From: an uncultured Pelagibacteraceae bacterium
GTDB taxonomy: Bacteria; Pseudomonadota; Alphaproteobacteria; Pelagibacterales; Pelagibacteraceae
Length of the DNA stretch: 51,925 nucleotides
Assembly (NCBI GenBank): GCA_902567495.1
Contig: CACFMO010000009.1
Location: 1-51,925, forward strand
Direction: 5' to 3'
The notes under the pieces were generated by a model, which was not told the origin of the DNA, ran no database searches, and worked only from the letters and a program-made list of their open reading frames with translations. The translations under genes and the position numbers were made by a program. This document shows, in pieces, positions 15,988 through 24,557 of the stretch (positions within the stretch are counted from its first letter, which is position 1; every line of letters begins with the position of its first letter).

Positions 15988-17352
15988 ATGAAAGTAAAAA
16001 TAAACTCTAAAAAAAATTTAAAAGTAAACTTGTCTATTTTAGTTGATAAAAAAACAATTCAAAAAAAAATGGATGATAAACTTATTGAACTTAAAGATAA
16101 AGTGCAGCTTAAAGGTTTTAGACCAGGCAAAGTACCTCCTCAAGTTATTAAAAATCAATTTGGAAAAGCAATTTACGGAGAAGTAATCGATGGGTTATTA
16201 AAAGAAACTTCAACAAAAGCTTTGGAAGAAAATAAAATAAAGGTTGCTGGTCAACCAAAAATAGATTTGAAAACTTTTGGCGAAGGTAAAGATTTAGATT
16301 ATACAATGGAAGTTGATATTTTGCCTGATATTAAATTAAAACCATTAGATAAAATAAAAGCAACTTCGTATGAGATTGAAGTAGAGAAGGAGCTTGTAGA
16401 AAAAAGGTTAAAGGAAATTGCAAAAAACCAACAAAATTTTTCTAATAAAAGTAGCAATCAACCATCAGAAAAAAACGATTTAATTATTTTTGATTATTCG
16501 GCAAAAGTTGATGGAAAAGATTTTGAAGGTAATACAGGTAAAAATATTCAATTAGTTTTAGGAAAAGATTTATTTATAAAAGGATTTGACCAACAACTTA
16601 TTGGCACAAAAATAAATCAAAGCAAATCAGTTTCAGTAAAATTACCAGAAAACTATCCAAAAAAAGATTTAGTAAATAAACAGGCTAGTTTTAATTGTAA
16701 AATTTTAAATATAAAAAAACCTATAGAAACGAAAATTGATGATGAATTTGGAAAAAAACTTGGCGCTAAAGATTTAAACGATTTAAAAGAATTAATAAGG
16801 AAACAAATTAAGAATCAATACCAGAATACTTTAGAGACCATAACTAAAAGAAAAATTCTTGAACAACTTGACAAAGACCACGATGTTGACCTTCCGCAAA
16901 ACCTAGTAGAACAAGAAATTAAGTTGCTTACTCAAAATATTAAAAAGGATGATTTAGAAAAAAATAAAAAAGAAAATTTAAAACTTGCAAAATCAAGAAT
17001 TAAAACTGGTTTAATTTTGAACGAGATTGGTGTTAAAAATAAATTAAAAGTTGATGAAAGTGAAATTCAAGGTGAAATTCAAAAACAACTTAGAAGTATG
17101 CCTGGGCAAGAAAAAATGGTTCTTGAGTATTACAAGAATAACCAAAGTGCTGTAGCTTCTCTTAGAGGTGCGTTGTATGAGGAAAAAGTTGTTGAATTAA
17201 TTAAAAATAAAATAAAACTCGAAAAAAAAAATGTTAACACCAAAGAAGCAGAAGAGATATTAAAAAAGATAAGTGAAAATACAAAGTCACTAAAGTCCAG
17301 TGAGACAAAAAAAGATCCAAAAAAACAAAAAACACACAAGAAAAAAAAATAA
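15988..17352 (+). CDS. tig: Trigger factor
   Basis: Trigger factor is the ribosome-bound chaperone and peptidyl-prolyl isomerase that receives nascent chains at the exit tunnel. The 454-residue protein has the three expected parts: an N-terminal ribosome-binding domain with the signature GFRPGKVPPQVI (about 44-55), an FKBP-like PPIase domain at roughly 150-245 (NDLIIFDYSAKVDGKDFEG), and a long helical C-terminal domain ending in a lysine-rich tail. The start is the ATG at 15988. The frame is open further upstream, but that stretch is the tRNA-Leu gene. No ribosome-binding site precedes the ATG, and only five bases separate it from the tRNA end. It heads the tig-clpP-clpX-lon group. Confidence 0.96.
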   Translation: MKVKINSKKNLKVNLSILVDKKTIQKKMDDKLIELKDKVQLKGFRPGKVPPQVIKNQFGKAIYGEVIDGLLKETSTKALEENKIKVAGQPKIDLKTFGEGKDLDYTMEVDILPDIKLKPLDKIKATSYEIEVEKELVEKRLKEIAKNQQNFSNKSSNQPSEKNDLIIFDYSAKVDGKDFEGNTGKNIQLVLGKDLFIKGFDQQLIGTKINQSKSVSVKLPENYPKKDLVNKQASFNCKILNIKKPIETKIDDEFGKKLGAKDLNDLKELIRKQIKNQYQNTLETITKRKILEQLDKDHDVDLPQNLVEQEIKLLTQNIKKDDLEKNKKENLKLAKSRIKTGLILNEIGVKNKLKVDESEIQGEIQKQLRSMPGQEKMVLEYYKNNQSAVASLRGALYEEKVVELIKNKIKLEKKNVNTKEAEEILKKISENTKSLKSSETKKDPKKQKTHKKKK

Positions 17353-17393
17353 AATAGCAAAAACTTTATCAAAACTGTATAACATTGATTGCA

Positions 17394-18005
17394 ATGATTC
17401 GAAAATTTGAAGATGAAATGAATACACTTGTACCCATGGTTGTCGAACAGACAAATAAAGGGGAAAGAGCATTTGATATTTATTCTAGACTTTTAAAAGA
17501 GAGAATTGTTTTTTTAGTTGGACCTGTAAATGACAGTGTTGCTTCACTTGTAACTGCTCAGCTTTTATTTTTAGAGTCAGAAAATCCAAAAAAAGAAATA
17601 AATTTTTATATCAATAGTCCTGGTGGTTTAGTAACTTCAGGTCTCGGTATTTATGACACCATGCAATATATTAAATCACCAGTATCTACGCTATGCATAG
17701 GACAGGCATCTTCGATGGGTTCTTTTCTATTAGCTGCTGGGGAAAAAGGAAAAAGATTTTCACTTCCTCACTCAAGGATAATGGTTCATCAACCATCTGC
17801 TGGATTTCAAGGCCAAGCAACTGACATACAAATTCATGCAAAAGAAATTTTGTCTCTCAAAGAAAGGTTAAATAAAATTTATTCAAAACATACAGGCAAG
17901 TCCGTTAAAGATATTTCAGCAGCCTTGGAAAGAGACAAGTTTATGACTGCTGAAGAAGCAAAAGACTTTGGTCTCATTGACTCAGTTGTTGAAAAAAGAA
18001 AATAA
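17394..18005 (+). CDS. clpP: ATP-dependent Clp protease proteolytic subunit
   Basis: ClpP forms the two-ring serine protease chamber fed by ClpX. From the ATG at 17394 it has 203 residues. The catalytic triad is S107 (GQASSMGS), H132 (RIMVHQPS) and D181 (LERDKF). [27 protein letters not shown] at the N-terminus is the classic alphaproteobacterial start region. Three starts are possible: TTG 17385, ATG 17394 and ATG 17418. I chose 17394 because it leaves a propeptide of about the length seen in relatives. The gene lies 41 bases after tig and 79 bases before clpX. Confidence 0.95.
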   Translation: MIRKFEDEMNTLVPMVVEQTNKGERAFDIYSRLLKERIVFLVGPVNDSVASLVTAQLLFLESENPKKEINFYINSPGGLVTSGLGIYDTMQYIKSPVSTLCIGQASSMGSFLLAAGEKGKRFSLPHSRIMVHQPSAGFQGQATDIQIHAKEILSLKERLNKIYSKHTGKSVKDISAALERDKFMTAEEAKDFGLIDSVVEKRK

Positions 18006-18084
18006 TACACAATATCATGGGTTTTGCACAACTTACGCTTGCTAAAGATTCATCTTAGATTTAAAATTGAAACATTGATTCGTT

Positions 18085-19338
18085 ATGTCAGAAAAAAATA
18101 ACAAAAATATTCTTTACTGCTCTTTTTGTGGAAAAAGTCAGCACGAGGTAAAAAAACTAATTGCAGGCCCAACAGTTTTTATCTGTGACGAGTGTGTTGA
18201 ACTTTGTATGGACATTATCAAAGAAGAGACAAAAAGTTCTTTGTTTAAAGGCGACGAAGGAGTTCCTACTCCAAGAGAAATTTGTAAAGTGTTGGATGAG
18301 TATGTTATTGGGCAAAATCATGCTAAAGAGGTTTTGTCAGTTGCGGTTCATAATCATTACAAAAGATTAAATCATGAGTCAAAAAATAATAAAGATTTAG
18401 AGTTATCAAAATCAAATGTTTTACTAGTTGGACCAACAGGTTGTGGTAAAACTTTACTTGCTCAAACGTTAGCCAGAATCTTAGATGTTCCATTTACAAT
18501 GGCCGATGCAACTACACTTACAGAAGCTGGTTATGTAGGAGAAGATGTTGAAAATATAATTTTAAAACTACTTCAGGCGGCGGATTATAATGTGGAAAAA
18601 GCACAAAGAGGTATAGTTTATATTGACGAAGTAGATAAGATAAGTAGAAAATCTGAAAATCCCTCGATAACACGTGATGTTTCTGGTGAAGGTGTTCAGC
18701 AAGCTCTACTAAAAATTATGGAGGGAACTGTCGCAAGTGTTCCACCACAAGGTGGAAGAAAACACCCTCAGCAAGAGTTTTTACAAGTGGATACCACAAA
18801 CATACTATTTATTTGTGGGGGCGCATTTGCCGGACTAGATAAAGTAATTGAGGCAAGAGGTAAGGAAACTTCTATAGGTTTTGGCGCCAAGGTTGTGAGT
18901 AGAGACGAAAATAAAGTTTCAGATTTAATTAAAAAACTTGAGCCTGAAGATTTGATTAAATATGGTTTGATACCTGAATTTGTTGGTAGAATGCCTATAG
19001 TAACCACACTTGAGGATTTAGATGAAAAATCATTAATAAAAATTTTAAAAGAACCAAAAAATTCACTTACCAAGCAATACAAAAGGCTGTTCGAATTTGA
19101 GAGTGTTCAATTAGAATTTAGAGAGGAAGCTTTAAGCGAAATAGCAAAAAAAGCTATTAGCAAAAAAACAGGCGCAAGAGGTTTAAGATCTATACTAGAA
19201 TCGATATTGTTAAAAACAATGTTCTCACTACCTGACATGGAAAATGTTAGCTCAGTGACTATTGACAAGTCTGTAGTCAAGGGTAAAAGCGAACCTATTA
19301 TAAGTTACTCCAAAAACAAATCTACATCCGCGGCATAA
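18085..19338 (+). CDS. clpX: ATP-dependent Clp protease ATP-binding subunit ClpX
   Basis: ClpX is the AAA+ hexameric unfoldase that feeds substrates to ClpP. It has 417 residues, the usual size. An N-terminal C4 zinc finger is formed by C12, C15, C34 and C37 (CSFC and CDEC). The AAA+ core has Walker A GPTGCGKT (about 116-123), Walker [11 protein letters not shown], the pore motif GYVG in [13 protein letters not shown], and sensor-2 TGARGLRSI near the C-terminus. The RKHPQQ segment matches the ClpX RKH loop. The short 79-base gap to clpP may hold a separate promoter but shows no clear one. Confidence 0.98.
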   Translation: MSEKNNKNILYCSFCGKSQHEVKKLIAGPTVFICDECVELCMDIIKEETKSSLFKGDEGVPTPREICKVLDEYVIGQNHAKEVLSVAVHNHYKRLNHESKNNKDLELSKSNVLLVGPTGCGKTLLAQTLARILDVPFTMADATTLTEAGYVGEDVENIILKLLQAADYNVEKAQRGIVYIDEVDKISRKSENPSITRDVSGEGVQQALLKIMEGTVASVPPQGGRKHPQQEFLQVDTTNILFICGGAFAGLDKVIEARGKETSIGFGAKVVSRDENKVSDLIKKLEPEDLIKYGLIPEFVGRMPIVTTLEDLDEKSLIKILKEPKNSLTKQYKRLFEFESVQLEFREEALSEIAKKAISKKTGARGLRSILESILLKTMFSLPDMENVSSVTIDKSVVKGKSEPIISYSKNKSTSAA

Positions 19339-19344
19339 TTTTTC

Positions 19345-19372
19345 CTTGCAATAACTATTTTAGTTGCCATAT
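19345..19372 (+). promoter_or_regulatory. Possible heat-shock-type promoter before lon
   Basis: CTTG (19345-19348) is followed 18 bases later by CCATAT (19367-19372), which loosely resembles RpoH elements (CTTG... and CYTATNT/CCCATNT). A start about seven bases downstream would give a nearly leaderless lon mRNA. The match is partial and could be chance. Confidence 0.22.
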
Positions 19373-19379
19373 TAAGAGT

Positions 19380-21758
19380 ATGACAACGGAGTCAAAAAAA
19401 CCTTTATTACCCCTTAGAGATATTGTTATATTTCCGTCTATAGTCGTACCGTTATTTGTCGGAAGAAAGAAATCTATCAAAGCTTTAGAAGAGGTAATGA
19501 AATCAGATAAATCGGTAGTTCTAGTAACTCAAAAAAATTCAGAAGTAGATGACCCGGGTGAAAAAGATATTTATTCATACGGATGTTTAAGTAAAGTTCT
19601 ACAATTACTCAAATTACCTGACGGGACAGTGAAAGTTTTAGTTGAGGGTCTTGCAAGAGTAAAAATATTAGAGATAGAAGATGATGTCAAAAAATATCTT
19701 AGTTGTAAAACTCAAATTATAGAGTCAGACAAAGAGAACGAGGAACATAAAGTTTTTGCCTCAAACTTAATAAAAAAGTTCGAGAAACTATCTAGCTTAA
19801 ATAAAAAAGATGTTTCCGATTTCACAAAAGGATTGAAGTCTTTAAAAAATGCTAATCAACTTGCAGATAATATTTGTTCAAATTTAAATATTCAAATTTT
19901 TGAAAAACAAGCTCTTCTTGAAATGATTGATCTAAAAAAGAGATTGGAAAAAATATATGAACTAATTGAAAAAGAGACAAGCGTGATAAGCATGGAAAAA
20001 AGAATTAGAGGAAGAGTTAAAAACCAAATGGAGAAAACTCAGAGAGAATACTATTTAAATGAACAATTAAAAGCTATTCAAAAAGAACTTGGCGAAATTG
20101 AAGATGGAAAGGATGAGATATCAAATTTAACTAAGGCAATAGCTAAAGCTAAAATGCCTAAAGAAGCGCAAAATAAATGTATGGCTGAGCTTAAAAAATT
20201 AAAAGGAATGAGTCCGATGTCAGCTGAAGCAACCGTAGTAAGAAACTACCTTGATTGGATGATTGATTTACCATGGGGAAATAAAAGCAAAATTATTTCT
20301 GATTTAAATTCAGCTCAAAAAGTTTTAGACCAAGATCACTATGGATTAGCTAAAGTTAAAGAGAGAATTATTGAATATTTAGCTGTACAAAAAAGAATAG
20401 AAAAACTCAAAGGACCAATACTATGTTTAGTTGGACCTCCAGGTGTAGGAAAAACTTCACTTGGTAAATCAATTGCAAAAGCTACAGGAAGAAAATTTGT
20501 AAGAATTTCTTTAGGTGGCATTAGAGATGAAGCTGAAATAAGAGGTCACAGAAGAACTTATATAGGTTCATTGCCAGGAAAAATTATTCAAATGATGAAA
20601 AAAGCTGGAACTAGTAATCCACTTTTTTTATTAGATGAAATTGATAAAGTTGGTAGCGATTACAGAGGTGACCCATCTTCAGCGTTACTAGAAGCATTAG
20701 ATCCTGAACAAAATAAAACTTTTAACGATCACTATTTAGAAGTTGATTATGATTTATCCGACGTACTTTTTGTCACCACTGCAAATACATTAAATATTTT
20801 ACCTCCACTTCTTGATAGAATGGAAATTATAAGACTTCCTGGTTACACAGAGGATGAAAAAATTAATATTTCTCAGAAATTTTTAATACCTAAACAAAGT
20901 GAAGATAACGGGCTTAAGAGAGATGAGTGGGAAATAAGTGAAGACGTTAATAAAAAAATTATAAGAGATTATACCAGAGAATCCGGTGTGAGAAATTTGG
21001 AGAGAGAGATCTCTAAAATCGCAAGAAAAATGGTTAAAAAAATTGACTCTAAAGAAAAAGTTAACAAGAAAATATCTGAAACAGATCTAAGTTCTTTCTT
21101 AGGTATTCAAAAGTTTAATTTTGGTGAGATTGAAAAAGAGAATAAAATTGGTGTGACAACTGGTCTTGCATGGACCGAAGTAGGAGGAGAGATTTTGAAA
21201 ATTGAAGCGGTGAATATGCCAGGAAAAGGAAAGATGCAGATAACAGGTAAACTTGGTGAAGTAATGCAAGAGTCCGTTAAAGCTGCCAAATCTTATGTTA
21301 GATCTAAATCTTTGGAGTACGGAATTATCCCTCCGTTTTTTGAGAAAAAAGATTTTCATATTCATGTTCCAGAGGGAGCTACACCAAAAGACGGACCTTC
21401 AGCCGGTATTGCTATCACAACTTCAATAATATCATCTATAACAGGAGTTCCTGTAAGCAAAGATGTGGCCATGACTGGCGAGGTTACTTTAAGAGGAAAT
21501 GTTTTACAAATCGGAGGATTAAAAGAAAAATTATTAGCTGCACATAGAGCAGGAATAAAAACTGTCTTGATACCAAATGAAAACAAAAAAGATCTTACAG
21601 AGATACCAGAGATTATTAAAAAAAGTATAAATATAATACCAGTAAGTACAGTTGACGAAGTATTAAAACATGCTCTAACAAAAACTCTAAAACCTGTTAA
21701 ATGGGCAGAAATTGATCAAGCTTCTGCAAAAAAAGACGAAGTCACAAGTAGACACTAA
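19380..21758 (+). CDS. lon: ATP-dependent protease Lon
   Basis: Lon degrades damaged and short-lived regulatory proteins in the cytoplasm. The 792-residue protein has the N-terminal substrate domain (LPLRDIVIFPSIVVPLFVGR), a coiled linker (EKRIRGRVKNQMEKTQREYYLNEQ), the AAA+ module with Walker A GPPGVGKT (about 352-359) and LLDEIDKVG, and the C-terminal protease domain with the Ser-Lys dyad S674 (DGPSAG) and K717 (GGLKEKLLAAHRAG). The spacing of 43 residues equals that in E. coli Lon. It starts 41 bases after clpX. In many alphaproteobacteria lon is followed by a histone-like gene; here a sugar-modifying gene follows instead. Confidence 0.98.
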   Translation: MTTESKKPLLPLRDIVIFPSIVVPLFVGRKKSIKALEEVMKSDKSVVLVTQKNSEVDDPGEKDIYSYGCLSKVLQLLKLPDGTVKVLVEGLARVKILEIEDDVKKYLSCKTQIIESDKENEEHKVFASNLIKKFEKLSSLNKKDVSDFTKGLKSLKNANQLADNICSNLNIQIFEKQALLEMIDLKKRLEKIYELIEKETSVISMEKRIRGRVKNQMEKTQREYYLNEQLKAIQKELGEIEDGKDEISNLTKAIAKAKMPKEAQNKCMAELKKLKGMSPMSAEATVVRNYLDWMIDLPWGNKSKIISDLNSAQKVLDQDHYGLAKVKERIIEYLAVQKRIEKLKGPILCLVGPPGVGKTSLGKSIAKATGRKFVRISLGGIRDEAEIRGHRRTYIGSLPGKIIQMMKKAGTSNPLFLLDEIDKVGSDYRGDPSSALLEALDPEQNKTFNDHYLEVDYDLSDVLFVTTANTLNILPPLLDRMEIIRLPGYTEDEKINISQKFLIPKQSEDNGLKRDEWEISEDVNKKIIRDYTRESGVRNLEREISKIARKMVKKIDSKEKVNKKISETDLSSFLGIQKFNFGEIEKENKIGVTTGLAWTEVGGEILKIEAVNMPGKGKMQITGKLGEVMQESVKAAKSYVRSKSLEYGIIPPFFEKKDFHIHVPEGATPKDGPSAGIAITTSIISSITGVPVSKDVAMTGEVTLRGNVLQIGGLKEKLLAAHRAGIKTVLIPNENKKDLTEIPEIIKKSINIIPVSTVDEVLKHALTKTLKPVKWAEIDQASAKKDEVTSRH

Positions 21759-21808
21759 CCTTTAAATATCAATCAATTTAATATAATTATTATCTTGTTA
21801 TTTATCTT

Positions 21809-24355
21809 ATGAAAAAGAAGATAGTTGTAATAGGAGCACTAGGTTACATAGGAACAGAGCTTTGTAAAATCTACTCTGGTGAGAGTTGGCATAATTCAGT
21901 AATTGCAATAGACAGTCGTTTTATATCTGAAAGGGTTTCACAACTTAGAAATTGGAATATTGAATTTAATCAAGGTGGTTTGCTTGATAAAAATTTTTTA
22001 AAGGAAAATCTCAAAGACGCAGACATTGTTTATCATTTAGCGGGAATTACGGATGTTGCTTATGTAAAAAAAGATTCAAACAAAGAACAAGATGAAAAAA
22101 TTAAAACTATAGCCATTGAAGGAACAAGAAATGTAATAAATTCAATTAATAGTAAATGTAAACTTATTTTTCCCTCAACACATGTAATTTATGAGGGACT
22201 AAAGAATACTAAAGAAAATATACATGAGGATGAGAAACCATGCCCAATTCTTGCTTATTCTTCGAGTAAAGTTCAAAATGAAAACGAAATAAAATCTTCA
22301 AATAAAAACTACATAATACTAAGACTCGGTTCTGTTTATGGATACTCAACTGACACAATGAGAATAAATATAATGCCAAATTTATTTTCTAAAATAGCCT
22401 CTCAAAATGGAACTATAAACTTATTTTCTGGAGGCAAACAAATTAAGAGCCTTGTCCCTTTAATTGATGTGGCTAGGTGTATGAAGTTTGTGGCAGAAAA
22501 TACTAGGCTGAATAAAGAAACTTTTAATTTAACAAAGGAGTCTATAACCGTTAAAGAGGTTGCTGAGATTTGTAAAAAAATTAATCCAAAATTATCAATT
22601 AAAGTCACCAATGATGAAACTCCAAATTTGGGATATACGCTTTCGAATAAAAAATTAATGCAAACCGGTTTTAAGTTTCTCTATAATTTAGAAGACTCAA
22701 TTAAAGAAATGATTACAAAATGGTCAAAACAACATTTAAATGAAAATCTTGAATTTATTAAAAGAGGAGAGAAAGAATTTATAGACAAAAGAGGTAAAAT
22801 AAGTAATTTTGAACTTCCAGAACCTGTAAATTTAATTGGCTACATTGAATCTAAAAAAGGAACAGTAAGAGCAAATCATTTTCATCCCATACAAGAACAA
22901 AAAGTGTTACTAGTTAAAGGTCAATTTATAAGCGTATATCAAGATTTATTAAAAAAAGATTCTATCAAGGTTACACATGTTGTTAATGCAGGTGACCTAA
23001 TCGTTACTAAGCCTAACGTTGCACACACTATGGTATTTACAGAAGATTCTGTTTTTCTCAATTTGGTTAGGGGAGAGAGGGAGCACAAAAATTATGGAAT
23101 TACCCATACAATTAAACATACCTTAGTTGAGGAAGATCATAGAAAAATGCTTTTAGAGAACTATAAGTTAGAGTGTCGTTGTTGTGGAAGCAAAAAATTA
23201 AAAAGAGTAGTTTCTTTGGGCTATCAACCCTTAGCAAACAATCTTTTAAATAAAAAGAACTCTAATTGTGAACTATTTCCTCTAGAAGTGAACGTCTGTG
23301 AAAATTGTTTTAATTGTCAGCTTTCAATTGTTGTTAATCCAAAAAAGATGTTTACTAATTACCTGTATTTGTCTTCAACATCAAAATCATTTGTAAAACA
23401 TTTTGAAACTGCTGCCGAGAAATATATAAAAGAACTTAAGCTTTCTAAAAAAAATTCATATATTATTGATGTAGGAAGTAATGATGGAGTTGCCTTAAAA
23501 CCATTTAAAGATAGAAAATACAAAAATATTCTGGGTATAGAACCTGCTAAAAATTTAGCAAAACTAGCTAATAAAAATAAAATAAAGACTTTTAATGGTT
23601 TTTTAGAAATAAAAAATTTAAGTAAAATTAAGAAAAACGCAGATTTAATTCTAGCTTCAAACGTATTTGCTCATTCCGATAAACTTAAAGAAATGGCAGC
23701 TTGTATGTTAAAACTTCTTGGTAAAAAGGGAGTAATAGTAATTGAGGTTCAATATTTGCTAAACACTATTAAAGACTTAACTTTTGATAATATATACCAC
23801 GAACATTATAATTATTGGTCTTTAACATCACTAAAAAATTTCTTCGAAAATTTTGATGTAACAATCTATAAAGCAGAAAAAATAGATACACATGGTGGAT
23901 CAATTAGAATTTTTATTAAAAAAGGGAAAAATCATAAACCAGATAAAAGTATAATTAATTTATTAAAAGAAGAAGAAAGTGCTGGACTTAAAAGTTATAA
24001 AACATATGAAAATTTTGGTAAAAAGGTTAAAGTTATAAGAGAGAATGTAAAAAAGAATATAAGCAACCTTAAATCGAACGGCAAAAAATTAATAGGTTAC
24101 GGATCACCTGCAAAAGCTACTACTGCTTTAAATTACTTTGGAATATCTAAAGAAATAGATTTTATCGTTGAAGACAATAAACTTAAACATGGTAAATTTG
24201 TACCTGGAGTTAAAATACCAATTAACAGCAAGAAGAAAGTTATTAGTAAAAATAATAATATGTTAGTTTTGGCATGGAATTTCTTTAAAGATATAAAAAA
24301 AAATAATAAAGATCTCTCAGATAATTTTATTAATATAAAAGACTTAGAAAATTAA
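21809..24355 (+). CDS. Three-part SDR epimerase/dehydratase - cupin - C-methyltransferase fusion
   Basis: This 848-residue protein joins three enzymes of nucleotide-sugar modification. Residues 1-305 form an extended SDR with GALGYIG (9-15) for NAD(P), the active-site serine/threonine near S123-T124 and YSSSK (150-154) as YxxxK. Residues about 315-440 form a cupin with NHFHP (356-360), E363 and H406, like sugar 3,4- or 3,5-epimerases/isomerases. Residues about 455-848 form a deoxysugar C-methyltransferase: zinc-type cysteines C456, C458, C459, C497, C500 and C503, the SAM motif IIDVGSNDG (552-560), the signature YHEHYNYW (663-670) and GYGSPAKATTALNYFG (763-778). It probably makes a branched-chain sugar for a surface glycan; the product is unknown. 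No transferases adjoin it. Confidence 0.85.
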   Translation: MKKKIVVIGALGYIGTELCKIYSGESWHNSVIAIDSRFISERVSQLRNWNIEFNQGGLLDKNFLKENLKDADIVYHLAGITDVAYVKKDSNKEQDEKIKTIAIEGTRNVINSINSKCKLIFPSTHVIYEGLKNTKENIHEDEKPCPILAYSSSKVQNENEIKSSNKNYIILRLGSVYGYSTDTMRINIMPNLFSKIASQNGTINLFSGGKQIKSLVPLIDVARCMKFVAENTRLNKETFNLTKESITVKEVAEICKKINPKLSIKVTNDETPNLGYTLSNKKLMQTGFKFLYNLEDSIKEMITKWSKQHLNENLEFIKRGEKEFIDKRGKISNFELPEPVNLIGYIESKKGTVRANHFHPIQEQKVLLVKGQFISVYQDLLKKDSIKVTHVVNAGDLIVTKPNVAHTMVFTEDSVFLNLVRGEREHKNYGITHTIKHTLVEEDHRKMLLENYKLECRCCGSKKLKRVVSLGYQPLANNLLNKKNSNCELFPLEVNVCENCFNCQLSIVVNPKKMFTNYLYLSSTSKSFVKHFETAAEKYIKELKLSKKNSYIIDVGSNDGVALKPFKDRKYKNILGIEPAKNLAKLANKNKIKTFNGFLEIKNLSKIKKNADLILASNVFAHSDKLKEMAACMLKLLGKKGVIVIEVQYLLNTIKDLTFDNIYHEHYNYWSLTSLKNFFENFDVTIYKAEKIDTHGGSIRIFIKKGKNHKPDKSIINLLKEEESAGLKSYKTYENFGKKVKVIRENVKKNISNLKSNGKKLIGYGSPAKATTALNYFGISKEIDFIVEDNKLKHGKFVPGVKIPINSKKKVISKNNNMLVLAWNFFKDIKKNNKDLSDNFINIKDLEN

Positions 24356-24356
24356 T

Positions 24357-24557
24357 TTATTTTTTTAAATATTTCTCTGCTTGAGCTATAATATTTTCTG
24401 TTGTTTTTGGAATTTCATCCAAGTTTACTTTATTTTCTTTTATTTCATCAACTAGTCTTAATACAGTTTCTTTTTTTTTCTCTGTCATTTTATCTTTATG
24501 ATTTAAAATAACATTTACAGCATCTAAAATTTCATTAATTTTATATTTATTTTTCAT
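24357..24557 (-). CDS. Small helical protein of unknown function downstream of acetoacetyl-CoA synthetase
   Basis: I do not recognise this 66-residue protein. It is charged and probably all helical (INEILDAVNVILNHKDKMTEKKKETVLRLVDEIKEN, then a short loop and TENIIAQAEKYLKK), with regular hydrophobic spacing suggesting helix packing or dimerisation. There are no cysteines and no signal peptide. Its start overlaps the end of the synthetase gene by 11 bases on the same strand, which supports real, coupled translation. Its stop lies two bases from the end of the convergent fusion gene. A partner or regulator role beside the synthetase is only a guess. Confidence 0.65.
   Translation of the reverse strand: MKNKYKINEILDAVNVILNHKDKMTEKKKETVLRLVDEIKENKVNLDEIPKTTENIIAQAEKYLKK

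Noticed and set aside
17382-18080. Shared word acattgatt just before clpP and clpX starts
   Set aside because: Nine AT-rich bases twice in 700 is expected by chance, and no promoter spacing goes with it.
21099-21365. Antisense reading frame inside lon
   Set aside because: It is opposite the Lon protease domain, has no start signal and low-complexity composition.
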